From: a virus
Length of the DNA stretch: 57,516 nt
Virus record (IMG/VR): IMGVR_UViG_3300025061_000001
Coordinates: 1-57,516 of that record
Strand: one strand, 5' to 3'
The notes beneath the pieces were generated by a model that worked only from the letters and a program-made list of their open reading frames with translations, was not told the DNA's origin and searched no databases. Positions 41,270-50,124 of the stretch are shown piece by piece. The first letter of the stretch is position 1; each line of letters begins with the position of its first letter. The position numbers and the translations under genes were made by a program.

Positions 41270-42142
41270 TTAATTTGGTCGTGCGCCACCGATACGCGTA
41301 CCAGCCTGAGCCGCTAACTGTTCGGCTTTCTGGCGGTTTTCGCGAAGGATTTTACCTTGCTCGGTCATATTCCATGAGTCTTTAGCCCAAGGGTTATTAC
41401 CGCCAATCACTTTGCCGCTTTTACCCATATTAGGAAGGTTCGATTGTGGCCACAAATAAGGTTTGTTTTGTTGCAGCTCCACAAGCCAAACTTCAGGAGT
41501 AATGCCTGGCGTTACGCCTGGAATTCCAGCTTTAGCAACCACATCGCCATTTTCGTTCTTTTCGAAAATGCTACGTGCCATAAATTGAATGTCTTCGATA
41601 GCTTCTGGAATAGCTTTAGATTTGTTTGCAAACTTACCAACAACATCGTTGATATCCCGATGGATTTCACGTGTCTTATATTCTTGCAATGACGTACTAA
41701 GCTCTTCAATCTTACCTTCGTACTCGTTAAGCTTACGGTTAAGCGGAGCTGTTTCTTGTTGCAAGCGCCCAGCAATTTGTTCATCAAGGTTGTCCGCACC
41801 TTTTGCCGCAGCTTCAAGTGCCGGTAAACGGTCTAGGTCTGCAAGTACATCGTCAATACTACGATCGCCAAGCTTACCAAGCATTGATTTCACTTGTCGA
41901 TGATCGTTACGTTCTTTTTCAAGAGCACCTTGTAAGCGATTAATATCGTCTTGTGTCTTAAGACCCACGACACCCGTTAACATAGCTTTACCATCACGCT
42001 CACTATACAGAGAACGGAAACTTTCCGGTACAGAGTCAAGACTGTCATAACTGACGTTTAGCTGTACATCGTCATTACCAGCTACAACAGGAAGCGCTGC
42101 AAATATCGATGCTACGCGTAGTGATAAAAGTTGCTTTTTCAT
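41270..42142 (-). CDS. Scaffold-like protein, 290 aa
   Basis: The long central coiled coil (about 60-165: DDINRLQGALEKERNDHRQV and following) and the position immediately before the capsid gene fit a capsid scaffold. The first 22 residues look like a weak signal peptide (basic, hydrophobic, ending VAG), which would be strange for a scaffold and is probably accidental. AGGAG precedes the ATG. Confidence 0.7.
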   Translation of the reverse strand: MKKQLLSLRVASIFAALPVVAGNDDVQLNVSYDSLDSVPESFRSLYSERDGKAMLTGVVGLKTQDDINRLQGALEKERNDHRQVKSMLGKLGDRSIDDVLADLDRLPALEAAAKGADNLDEQIAGRLQQETAPLNRKLNEYEGKIEELSTSLQEYKTREIHRDINDVVGKFANKSKAIPEAIEDIQFMARSIFEKNENGDVVAKAGIPGVTPGITPEVWLVELQQNKPYLWPQSNLPNMGKSGKVIGGNNPWAKDSWNMTEQGKILRENRQKAEQLAAQAGTRIGGARPN

Positions 42143-42179
42143 TTTTACTCCTATGAACCCATGTTCATGTTGATTGTAA

Positions 42180-44069
42180 TTAAGCTTTTTCTGAAAGCTT
42201 TTTAAGTTCTTCGATTGTTAGTTCGTACCCATCACGAGTCACGAACTTATCAAGCGAAAGTTTACCTTGACGGAAAATTTCTGCTTTACCTACGCCTAAG
42301 TATTCATTCTGAAACTCAACAGGCTGGTTTCGCAACCACGTATCGAAATTCTGAGTAGCGGGTACTTGCCCGACCAACTCACGCTTTCTTTTACGAGCCC
42401 ACGCATTGTACTTGGTTTTATACCCCCTAGGCAACTGGTCATATTCGGTGACTTTTCCAAGGTCGTTTTCGCTAGCGTACTCGTCTAGCAAACCTTTGTC
42501 AGTGCTACTATCAAAACCGCGCTTATTTAAGTTGTCAGGATTAATGTAAGGCACTAACAACGAACGACATCTAAAGTGTAAAGGTGGTTGTGGTGCTTCG
42601 CCCTGTTTAAATACCTTTCCGTCATTACCAGCGCATTCAAGCGTAGTACGCACGTCTAACGTGGCCACAAATAACACTTGATCAATTATATCGTCGTTTT
42701 CTGCGTACAAGTCAGCTTTGATTTGGTTGTTAATACCATTCGTCACAGTAAGGTATACTGACTCAGCGTCGCGGAACGCTTTACGAGCTTGACCATCCTT
42801 ATAATTAAGGTCTTTTGTACCCATTACAGCGCGTGCCACTTCTGTTGGCGTTTGCCCAGCTACAATCGCAGCTTTAGCAGCGCGTGTAATGCGCTGAGCG
42901 TCGATATTTTGGTTGTAGCTTAACCATTCGCTAAGGGTACGCCCTTCAAACGGCTGTGCGCGTACTATGCGCTTTATATGGTCGACGCTTAAAGGCTGCA
43001 ACCCTAACGCAACAGGAAAAGCACCCTCAATAATTGCCAAGGTTGCACCAGCCTCATAAGTACCCATAGCGATAAGTTCTTCAGGTACGTCCGCTTTAAT
43101 CTCATCCCATGCTTCAGCACGTAAAGCATAAATATCCTTTTCAAGACGTTTAAATTCCTTCTGAGCTTCTTTGCTTGTAGGACTAAGCCCTTCCATGCCG
43201 TCTGCAAAATACATAAGGTATTTTCGCAATTCAGCTTCTGTTTCCGTCAAGGCGTTTATTGTACCGTTACGCAACGAAGCAGCATATCGCATCAAATAGG
43301 TCTGGTGACGTACCAAACCATCGAGAACTTTTTCGTTTGCTGTCGTAGGCGCACCAATACCACGCGCGAACATTTCATAAGCACTTTTAGCAGACTTGGT
43401 GAAAGCAGTTTCGGAAACTGGGTCGTTTAAGTCCGTCTCCCCGTTCCACATAGCGCCCAAGAACAGTTCTTTGTACTTTCTAAAGTCGTCGCTCAAAAAG
43501 TAACCCCGAAGTTCTTTTTTCGACATTTTTGTAGCTAAAGCTTCAAATTCATCGTATAATGGTTTAATTTGAGCCTTTCTAGCTACACTTCGCGCTTCAG
43601 CTAAAAGATCGTCAAGCCCGTCACTAGGAAAGAAACCTTTTCTAAGCCATGCATAGCCACCTACGTCAATATTCGCGTTTAAGGTGACTTTTGATATACC
43701 TGTGCGGTTTTTAAGTTTTACGGTACTTTCTAGAACGTGCGCGGCAATACCTTTACCTTGAAGTTCGGGCTCAAGCTCAAAATAAGCATGATATATAAAA
43801 CCCATGTCTTTTTTAATTTGCCTACGTATGGTGACGCCCGGCCCTTCAATGTTTACAGCAGCGCCACGACTGTTAGCTTGTACAGTAACAGTCCATTCAA
43901 CGTCGTCTATATACCCTTGACGCATAGCTTCTTGAATTTCAACTGGCGCCTTTGCATCAACACCATATTGGTCAGCTAATACAGCAGATATTTTTTCTAT
44001 CATTGGTACGTAAACATCGTCAAGTACACCATCAAACCAATCAGGCAAAGCTGGTGTTCTCATATTCAT
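42180..44069 (-). CDS. Head morphogenesis (SPP1 gp7-like) protein with inserted GNAT-like domain, 629 aa
   Basis: The C-terminal part has the minor-head pattern (RTTLECAGNDGKVFKQ ... PPLHFRCRSLLVPY). Near residues 60-155 a stretch with FELEPELQGKGIAAHVLES and GYAWLRKGF resembles an acetyltransferase (GNAT) core, including the QGKGIA acetyl-CoA loop. The start at 44069 lies seven bases after the upstream small gene. The longer frame to 44129 would overlap that gene. It probably enters the head with the portal. Confidence 0.75.
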   Translation of the reverse strand: MNMRTPALPDWFDGVLDDVYVPMIEKISAVLADQYGVDAKAPVEIQEAMRQGYIDDVEWTVTVQANSRGAAVNIEGPGVTIRRQIKKDMGFIYHAYFELEPELQGKGIAAHVLESTVKLKNRTGISKVTLNANIDVGGYAWLRKGFFPSDGLDDLLAEARSVARKAQIKPLYDEFEALATKMSKKELRGYFLSDDFRKYKELFLGAMWNGETDLNDPVSETAFTKSAKSAYEMFARGIGAPTTANEKVLDGLVRHQTYLMRYAASLRNGTINALTETEAELRKYLMYFADGMEGLSPTSKEAQKEFKRLEKDIYALRAEAWDEIKADVPEELIAMGTYEAGATLAIIEGAFPVALGLQPLSVDHIKRIVRAQPFEGRTLSEWLSYNQNIDAQRITRAAKAAIVAGQTPTEVARAVMGTKDLNYKDGQARKAFRDAESVYLTVTNGINNQIKADLYAENDDIIDQVLFVATLDVRTTLECAGNDGKVFKQGEAPQPPLHFRCRSLLVPYINPDNLNKRGFDSSTDKGLLDEYASENDLGKVTEYDQLPRGYKTKYNAWARKRKRELVGQVPATQNFDTWLRNQPVEFQNEYLGVGKAEIFRQGKLSLDKFVTRDGYELTIEELKKLSEKA

Positions 44070-44076
44070 GTTTATC

Positions 44077-44244
44077 TTAGGCACGAACAATGCTCCTAGG
44101 CTTACCACCTTCAACGTAAACAGCCTCAAAGCTTCTTGCGCCCATAGCGCGAAGTTCTTTAATTCTGCTGTCTATTTTAGCGTCCAACTTAGCTGTCGCT
44201 TGACGGGCTTTATCACCCGTCACTGTTTTAATCGTTGTTGTCAT
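44077..44244 (-). CDS. Small basic protein between portal and head morphogenesis genes, 55 aa
   Basis: ATG at 44244 overlaps the portal stop (TAATG) and the TAA is at 44077-44079. The product is lysine- and alanine-rich (starts MTTTIKTVTGDKARQ). Tight coupling on both sides supports real translation. A small virion or assembly protein is possible. Confidence 0.6.
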   Translation of the reverse strand: MTTTIKTVTGDKARQATAKLDAKIDSRIKELRAMGARSFEAVYVEGGKPRSIVRA

Positions 44245-45704
44245 TATACTCTAGGCTCCTCACCTTGAATAAGCAGCATCTCTTCTTCATAGGTTTTATT
44301 AGTGAACCCTTGCTCAGCCATCCAAGCATGAATAGATTCTTCACTAATCGGTGCGCCCTGAACCTTAGCAGCAACAATTTGAGTAAGCGTTTGACCGTCA
44401 CCGCTAGTACCAGCAAACTCAAGGTTTGGTTTGACCACAACCTTATTCGGGTCTTCGCCGATCCATACAGCTAAGTCACGCAAGACCTTTTCTAAACCAG
44501 CCGCGCCAGTTTCAGCTATTTGCGGCAAAGTAGCGGTTTGAGCTGCTACTCGTACCTTTAAAGCTTCGCCGCTTTCATTACCACCAGAAGCCATAAGTTT
44601 AGCAGTTTTCTTTTCAGCTTTTTCATAATCACTTTTAAGTGCTTCGCGTTGCTCACTTAATCCGCTACCATCCACGCCGATATACTTAGCGTCACCATTA
44701 GCTGGCACATCAATAGCAGCGCCAGCACCAGTACGAATCTCGTTCCCATCCTCATCTGTATCACCAACAAAGCCAATTCGAACTAACGTGTCCTGACCTT
44801 GCATAAACAAGTTCTGTCTGTAATCTGCTTCACCACGATAGATAGCTAACGCTAAACGCGCCAGACCGTCCAAAGGCGGCTTGTCAGGTGTACAAGACAA
44901 GTCTTTAGAATTAATAAATGTAAAAGGTATTGTCTCACTCGTTTGACCCTTTTGCGAAATAGGTTCAAACACAGCAGTCGAAAGCTCGCTGTTCGTATCA
45001 TCCAGAATCGCATAACCATATACGCCAGGCTCAAGATTACCATCACCGTCAAAAGTTACAATACGACCTTCAGCGTTGATTTTAGCTAACACACGAACCT
45101 TATTCTTCCATTCCCACGAATAGGAATTTGTCATTACATAGTCGCTTTCATTGATCTCAATAAAACGAACGTCATGACTCTTATCTTCGTTTAAGGTGTC
45201 GTCCCAGTTAAATACAGAAAGCGCGTTATGCACAATAAGCTTAGGCAAAACCTGTCCGTTTCGCTCTTCTAAAGTACCGAGCAAACCTAAACGTCCTTCT
45301 GTTAATTGCATAGCATTAATACGACGTAAAAGCAATTGCAAATCTTCGCCGTCATTAGTGGCTACGTCCAGCAAACTTTCCATTCGCGGGGGCAGTTCAA
45401 TGACCGCTGGTTTTCGGTGCATAACACCAACAGCGCTTTCTACAGCTTCAGCGTAAATATCAGGATAATACGAACGAATAAGATAAGCTTGATATGATTT
45501 TTGTCCTAAGCTTTCAGATGACTTGCCAAACCCGTCATTTATCATACCCGACGTAGCTGGTAAATATGTTGTCGTTTTGTCCTTAATAGCAGCCTCGCCA
45601 TGAAAGCTATCTGCACCAAGTTCCCACATTTCGCTCATGGCTGTATAAAGTGGATGGGCGTTAGCCAAGAAAGTTTGATTCTTGTTTTGTGCTTCAATTG
45701 TCAT
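44244..45704 (-). CDS. Portal protein (DUF4055-like), 486 aa
   Basis: The phrases SYQAYLIRSYYPDIYAE, AVGVMHRKP, PPLDGLARLALAIYRGEADYR and ASGGNESGEALKVR are those of the portal group that follows the large terminase in many phages. The length is normal. It forms the dodecameric DNA channel of the head. It begins directly after the terminase stop. Confidence 0.85.
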   Translation of the reverse strand: MTIEAQNKNQTFLANAHPLYTAMSEMWELGADSFHGEAAIKDKTTTYLPATSGMINDGFGKSSESLGQKSYQAYLIRSYYPDIYAEAVESAVGVMHRKPAVIELPPRMESLLDVATNDGEDLQLLLRRINAMQLTEGRLGLLGTLEERNGQVLPKLIVHNALSVFNWDDTLNEDKSHDVRFIEINESDYVMTNSYSWEWKNKVRVLAKINAEGRIVTFDGDGNLEPGVYGYAILDDTNSELSTAVFEPISQKGQTSETIPFTFINSKDLSCTPDKPPLDGLARLALAIYRGEADYRQNLFMQGQDTLVRIGFVGDTDEDGNEIRTGAGAAIDVPANGDAKYIGVDGSGLSEQREALKSDYEKAEKKTAKLMASGGNESGEALKVRVAAQTATLPQIAETGAAGLEKVLRDLAVWIGEDPNKVVVKPNLEFAGTSGDGQTLTQIVAAKVQGAPISEESIHAWMAEQGFTNKTYEEEMLLIQGEEPRV

Positions 45705-45705
45705 T

Positions 45706-47274
45706 TTAAAAGTGTCCCGTAGTAGACGCGGCTTTAAACCTGTTACCGCAACTCAATATCACATAACGACTTTCGTCAGCTATATGATCTTCTGCGTCTG
45801 TATCAACGTCGTCCATATCAACTGTATCACGCGGCAAGCTCGGAACAGTTCGTATGAATTGGTCGCAATTCCTAAACACAAACAAGCCAGGCTCCTCACG
45901 TGGATAGCCATGCTCATTTGGGTGAGCGTTAGCGATAGCTATACGCATCATTTCCCATCCGCCTTTACGCGAGCCAGGCGACTTGTCCGCTCTGCTAAAT
46001 ACTACACCCTTACGAACCTTCCCGTCAACCCTGCGTTTCTTACCCATATCACGAGCAATACAAACACCGTTAACGTCGTCCCATATACTTCCATCAGCTG
46101 GGCCAGGCTTGCAACGACCATACAAACCCCACTGTAATTCCCGCCTTGTAATGCCTTCCGCTACTTTACCAGCAAGCATTCGTAAACCTTCGTTAGGGAC
46201 ACCGTTCCAACCGTACCACTCAGCAATTCTAAATAGGTCGCCTGGAACAGTTGAACGCCACTGACCTTTGTGGTCAAGGTAATCACTTCCGTCGCTTTCT
46301 GCCCACCAACCAACGCTGAAAGGTTTACTCGAGCCCCAGTCAAATGATCTAAATATACGCCACTCGTCCGGTATACGGAAACCTTCAAGCACATTAGTTT
46401 CCGATGACCACACATCGTCAAACATACCGCCAGAGGTAATGTCCCAATTACCCTCAAGCCATGCTTTGCGTTTGTTAGGGTCTGTAATTGATTCAAGCTC
46501 TAGTACATATTCAGGCGACAGGAATCTATTCTCCTTGTACGAACTAAATATGCGAACTTGGGTTTTGGTGATGTTTTCGCGTTTTTGTGTACGCGGGTTG
46601 AATACGTTTTTGGTATTGCGTACAACCACACCAGCGGGGGCAGGGTCAATGAAGCGCTGCTTTACCCAGTTATGGCCCACACCATAAGGGTTTGTCGTAG
46701 AAAAAACTACCAAAGGGAGTTCAGGTAATAACCCGTCAATAATATTACCTTCATTATCAAACGTGAGCAGCTCACGCGGAGTATGCTCCCTTGGTAGAAA
46801 GCTTGAACGGTTGCAGGACATAATCATATCGTACAAGTTCGAATTTGGTTGTTTGGTTAATTCGTTCCACCCAATATAAGGGAACTCTTGACCATGGTAT
46901 TTCCAGTAATCGTCTTCGGTTTTCATTTGACGGAAAAGCAGCTCCTCACCTGTAGGCCAGACCCACTTATAATCGCCGCCACCTTTTAAAAACTTAGCAC
47001 CGTCGTCGAACTGCTTAAACCAACGTTGTGATTTTACAATAAGGTCGTCTAAGTTTTTGTATTCTCGGTCAAATATAACTCCGCGCCAAAATGCACCGTA
47101 CCCAATACCAACAAACCTTCTGAAAAACATAATCTGATTATCAGTCTTACCGCCACCACGCGTACCTTCCATTAATATGTGATTACACGGACAGCTGATC
47201 GCAAGTGTTTGCGAACCTTCTTGCGGCTCCCAAATAACTTCGACGTTGTCTTCCTTGGTTAAGGCTTTTTGCAT
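45706..47274 (-). CDS. terL: Terminase large subunit, 522 aa
   Basis: Walker A GTRGGGKT at 37-44, a following Walker B-like region with PLVVFSTTNP (motif III), and the C-terminal RNase H-like nuclease half with FRSFDWGSSKPFSVGWW identify the packaging motor. Packaging mode cannot be read from sequence alone. The start lies inside the end of the preceding holin-like gene, coupling lysis and packaging genes. Confidence 0.92.
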   Translation of the reverse strand: MQKALTKEDNVEVIWEPQEGSQTLAISCPCNHILMEGTRGGGKTDNQIMFFRRFVGIGYGAFWRGVIFDREYKNLDDLIVKSQRWFKQFDDGAKFLKGGGDYKWVWPTGEELLFRQMKTEDDYWKYHGQEFPYIGWNELTKQPNSNLYDMIMSCNRSSFLPREHTPRELLTFDNEGNIIDGLLPELPLVVFSTTNPYGVGHNWVKQRFIDPAPAGVVVRNTKNVFNPRTQKRENITKTQVRIFSSYKENRFLSPEYVLELESITDPNKRKAWLEGNWDITSGGMFDDVWSSETNVLEGFRIPDEWRIFRSFDWGSSKPFSVGWWAESDGSDYLDHKGQWRSTVPGDLFRIAEWYGWNGVPNEGLRMLAGKVAEGITRRELQWGLYGRCKPGPADGSIWDDVNGVCIARDMGKKRRVDGKVRKGVVFSRADKSPGSRKGGWEMMRIAIANAHPNEHGYPREEPGLFVFRNCDQFIRTVPSLPRDTVDMDDVDTDAEDHIADESRYVILSCGNRFKAASTTGHF

Positions 47275-47585
47275 GAGTTGTTATTACCTACACCCAATTT
47301 ATTCTTAGCAATTCGTGTAAAAACGAGCATACTTGTTTCAGCGCCTATCCAGCCAAAAACACCAACAATAACACCACTCCAATAAACATCAATGTCCATT
47401 GCTTTACACGCAAGCATAGCAATTAGCCCCACAAACGCTGAAGACATAGCTTCAATGATTGCTCTTGTAACTTTTGGTTGTTCGTTTCTACTTATTGATT
47501 TAAGCAAATAGGATAACATGCCACCCGCCCCCGCGAAAATCGCGAAAAGTATAGTTTCAATTATTGTTATCTTGTTGTGCGGCAT
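47259..47585 (-). CDS. Holin-like membrane protein, 108 aa
   Basis: Three hydrophobic stretches (about 9-28, 46-64, 68-88) and a basic C-terminus fit a class I type holin. It is encoded directly after an amidase endolysin and a second membrane protein. GAGGAC precedes the ATG. Confidence 0.7.
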   Translation of the reverse strand: MPHNKITIIETILFAIFAGAGGMLSYLLKSISRNEQPKVTRAIIEAMSSAFVGLIAMLACKAMDIDVYWSGVIVGVFGWIGAETSMLVFTRIAKNKLGVGNNNSCKKP

Positions 47586-47608
47586 TACTGGTGTCCTCAG
47601 TTATAATT

Positions 47609-48067
47609 TTAATCGGTTTGGTTGTCTTTCCTGAAGTAGCGTGCTACACCGCCACCACAATACAAAGTAAAAACGCAAATAACAGGCCAGAAGACGTAAT
47701 CACTAAAAGCAAATTCTAAAAAGTCAGTACGCGCATCAATTGACGTAATAACTTCAACCCCGTCTACCACTGTTACTTTCTTTGTGATTGCATGTATCCA
47801 AATTGCAGCACATACGTTAAGCCCCACAAAAAGCCATAAAAAGAGCGTCGCGGCTGCAATAACCCTTTGAACAATCTTAAATGGTTCAAGCAGCTTAAGG
47901 CGCTCTAAAGCGAATTTAATAACGGTTTGATTATCGGTAGCTTTTTCAGCTTCACTATAATACAAATCGTTTACAAAGCCACCAAACTTTACAGCAAGCC
48001 CTTTGTCTTTGTCCAGTATATTGTCCGTAGCTTTCTCACCCCACGTTAGCGGATTCCACCAACTCAT
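47609..48067 (-). CDS. Membrane protein, possible second holin, 152 aa
   Basis: Starts MSWWNPLTWGEKATDNILDK and has two strong hydrophobic helices (about 67-90 and 118-142), as in the 3TM-type/GTA-like holins. It overlaps the endolysin gene by four bases (ATGA), so it probably works in lysis as a holin or antiholin. Confidence 0.65.
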   Translation of the reverse strand: MSWWNPLTWGEKATDNILDKDKGLAVKFGGFVNDLYYSEAEKATDNQTVIKFALERLKLLEPFKIVQRVIAAATLFLWLFVGLNVCAAIWIHAITKKVTVVDGVEVITSIDARTDFLEFAFSDYVFWPVICVFTLYCGGGVARYFRKDNQTD

Positions 48068-48540
48068 AACATCACCCCGTTTTCTTGAAGTTTACGAATA
48101 AGCCAGTCACGAACATCAAAGCACGGACACTCTTTTATATACTCATCAGGCGTGATTTTTCCGTCGTTGTTTATGTCAGGACTGAAATCTCTATGACCAC
48201 ATACATTCGCATAAGGTATTCCATATTCAGAGTGCAGTTCACAAATTAAAGCATAAAGAGCGTGTTTCTGTGCTCGTGAATAATTGTCCTCTGCTTTTCC
48301 GTTTTCATTTAAACCACCAACAAGGCAAATTCCGACGTTGTCTTTGTTGTGCCCGTATACGTGAGCGCCCTGAACATTTATGGGTCTGCCTTCTTCAACG
48401 CTACCATCCGTACGAATAACAAAGTGATAACCTATGTCAGACCAGCCACGCTTCAAGTGCATCTTACGAATGTCTTCTGCGGTTAGATAGGTCTTAGGTT
48501 GCGACGCGCTGGAATGTACGGTAATTCTTTTAGGGATCAT
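48064..48540 (-). CDS. Endolysin, N-acetylmuramoyl-L-alanine amidase, 158 aa
   Basis: A T7 lysozyme-like amidase_2 protein. ITVHSSAS gives the first zinc His, GYHFVI and GICLVGGLN the core, and VCGHRDFSPD with a later CPCFDV the remaining ligands. It has no signal peptide, so it depends on a holin. The start overlaps the small terminase stop (ATGA). Confidence 0.92.
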   Translation of the reverse strand: MIPKRITVHSSASQPKTYLTAEDIRKMHLKRGWSDIGYHFVIRTDGSVEEGRPINVQGAHVYGHNKDNVGICLVGGLNENGKAEDNYSRAQKHALYALICELHSEYGIPYANVCGHRDFSPDINNDGKITPDEYIKECPCFDVRDWLIRKLQENGVML

Positions 48541-49082
48541 TCTACTACTCGCTTCTTAAGTTCGGTTTGTTGTGCTGATGCTGCTTGCTCCCACTGTTCA
48601 ACAGTTCCAACAGCAGGGACAACCATAACACGATTTGAAACTTCAGAGTTTGTTTTCTCTTCTTTGTCAAGCTTGTAAATTTTAGCAAGTGCAGTAAGTG
48701 CAGCAACGCGTGAAGAATGTGCAGAGCCAGGCCCTTTGAAAAACGCTTCACGAAAAAGACCGGATACTATTCGTTGCTTGTCTGTTTCTTCGTCATGGGG
48801 TTTAAACCCATCAGGTAAATTTGAAAGGTCGTCTTTGTCGCGTGTGCTTAGGTGAACAGCGCGTGCAGCTTCTGCGTCTGCTATACCGCGCTTCACATAA
48901 GGTTCTTCCATCAGGATTTGTGCTTGCTCTAAAGCTATTTCATCCACATAACCTAAACGGACGCAAGCGGCGTATGAATTGTAATCGCGTAAGTATTCAG
49001 CGATAAATTTGTCGCGAAGCTCCTTATCGCTTTGACTATAAGAAACTTCGCCAGTGACAAACCTGTTAGGGTCGTAAGTCAT
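48537..49082 (-). CDS. terS: Terminase small subunit, 181 aa
   Basis: The N-terminal part (FIAEYLRDYNSYAACVRLGY ... ILMEEPYVKRGI) has the helix-turn-helix pattern of small terminases that bind the packaging start site. A coiled region and a basic C-terminus follow. AGGAG precedes the ATG. The pac or cos site, if nearby, is not evident. Confidence 0.8.
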   Translation of the reverse strand: MTYDPNRFVTGEVSYSQSDKELRDKFIAEYLRDYNSYAACVRLGYVDEIALEQAQILMEEPYVKRGIADAEAARAVHLSTRDKDDLSNLPDGFKPHDEETDKQRIVSGLFREAFFKGPGSAHSSRVAALTALAKIYKLDKEEKTNSEVSNRVMVVPAVGTVEQWEQAASAQQTELKKRVVE

Positions 49083-49184
49083 GTTGGCTCCTACTATTGA
49101 CGGGTAAACATAGGTAAATCTATATTATTTGTGAGCATACTAGCTCACACCCTACGAGATACGCAATAGAAAAGCCAAGTTTAA

Positions 49185-49694
49185 TTAAAATGACAGGTTA
49201 TTAATTGCACTTCTGCAATTAGGTGATACAGGTACTCCCACTCTAACCTCACGGCCAATAAGCTCGCTAGCATTACCCACACGCGCCATAGCTTCCCTTA
49301 GTTTTTCAGCGTCAAATTTGGTTCTCACACAGTCAGCACCTTGCAAAGTAAATGAGCCAGGCACAGTAGTAGCAACGCCTGTCAAGTTATCGAGTGGTGT
49401 TATTTCTAACCGTTCACGTAGTTTATCAATGTTTGCTTGCACCATTTCCATCTGACTTTCATTTAGAATTGTGCGCTTACCATCAATAAGCGAATTGAGG
49501 CGGATTCGTTTAAATTCAATTAAACCCATAAGCTTAAGCACACCAACAATACGCGCATCAATTTGAATGTCGGTGTTGTTATACACCCACACCAAATAGT
49601 CACGACCGCTCGGATCATCAAGTAGTTGTTTACCTGTCCAACCCTGTCGCTTACCAAAAGTCAACATTTCATCCATCTGTACAATATTACTCAT
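49185..49694 (-). CDS. Hypothetical protein with ExoX/DUF3820-like N-terminal motif, 169 aa
   Basis: The first 40 residues (MLTFGKRQGWTGKQLLDDPSGRDYLVWVY) resemble the short DUF3820/ExoX C-terminal motif. The rest is not recognised. The ATG at 49694 follows AGGAGA; an in-frame upstream extension lacks a site. It is the first leftward gene after repeat array B and thus may be the first gene of the late operon. Confidence 0.6.
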   Translation of the reverse strand: MSNIVQMDEMLTFGKRQGWTGKQLLDDPSGRDYLVWVYNNTDIQIDARIVGVLKLMGLIEFKRIRLNSLIDGKRTILNESQMEMVQANIDKLRERLEITPLDNLTGVATTVPGSFTLQGADCVRTKFDAEKLREAMARVGNASELIGREVRVGVPVSPNCRSAINNLSF

Positions 49695-49793
49695 TTCGTG
49701 TCTCCTATGTGACCACAATTAATGTTCGTTAAGTATACCGTATCCGCGCATTCAAACAAGATTACACGAACCGCGGCACAAATTACACATAAA

Positions 49794-50095
49794 GTAACCT
49801 TAAATGTTACTCGCTTTAAAGTATCATTTGATTTAACTTTTTAAAAATATTAACAAAAAAAATATAATAAAAACATATACTTATAATATATATATTTTTA
49901 TTTATTTATATTAATTAGTATTCAAATAGCTATTTAGGCTAATACTCGTAACCAAGTAACCATATACACATATATCAATCAAAATAGTGGGTATATGTGC
50001 TTTTTTAGGTTACGAGGTTACTTTCGTTAATTTTTCCTTATAAAACAAAGTGTTACGAGGTTACGAGCTTGTGTTTTCCGAGGTTACGAGGTTAC
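49794..50095. repeat. GGTTAC(GAG) repeat array around an AT-rich core (array B)
   Basis: GGTTAC/GTAACC units lie at 49794, 49948, 49956, 50008, 50016, 50059, 50082 and 50090, with two near-copies. The order of parts matches array A: an inverted pair followed by a CTTTAAAGTATC string, an AT-rich core, a CGTAACC-ATATACACATA block, then clustered GGTTACGAG. It lies between the ligase and the first late gene, so it could be an origin or a late control region. A gap of about 430 bases (49695-50124) holds nothing else that I can see. Confidence 0.75.
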
Positions 50096-50124
50096 GAGCT
50101 TTTTCCTGTATCACCTGTTTGACT

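Noticed and set aside
41270-42142. Signal peptide on the scaffold-like protein
   Set aside because: A capsid scaffold must stay in the cytoplasm; the short hydrophobic start is weak.
49695-50124. Small genes in the gap around array B
   Set aside because: No frame of useful length with a ribosome site is present.
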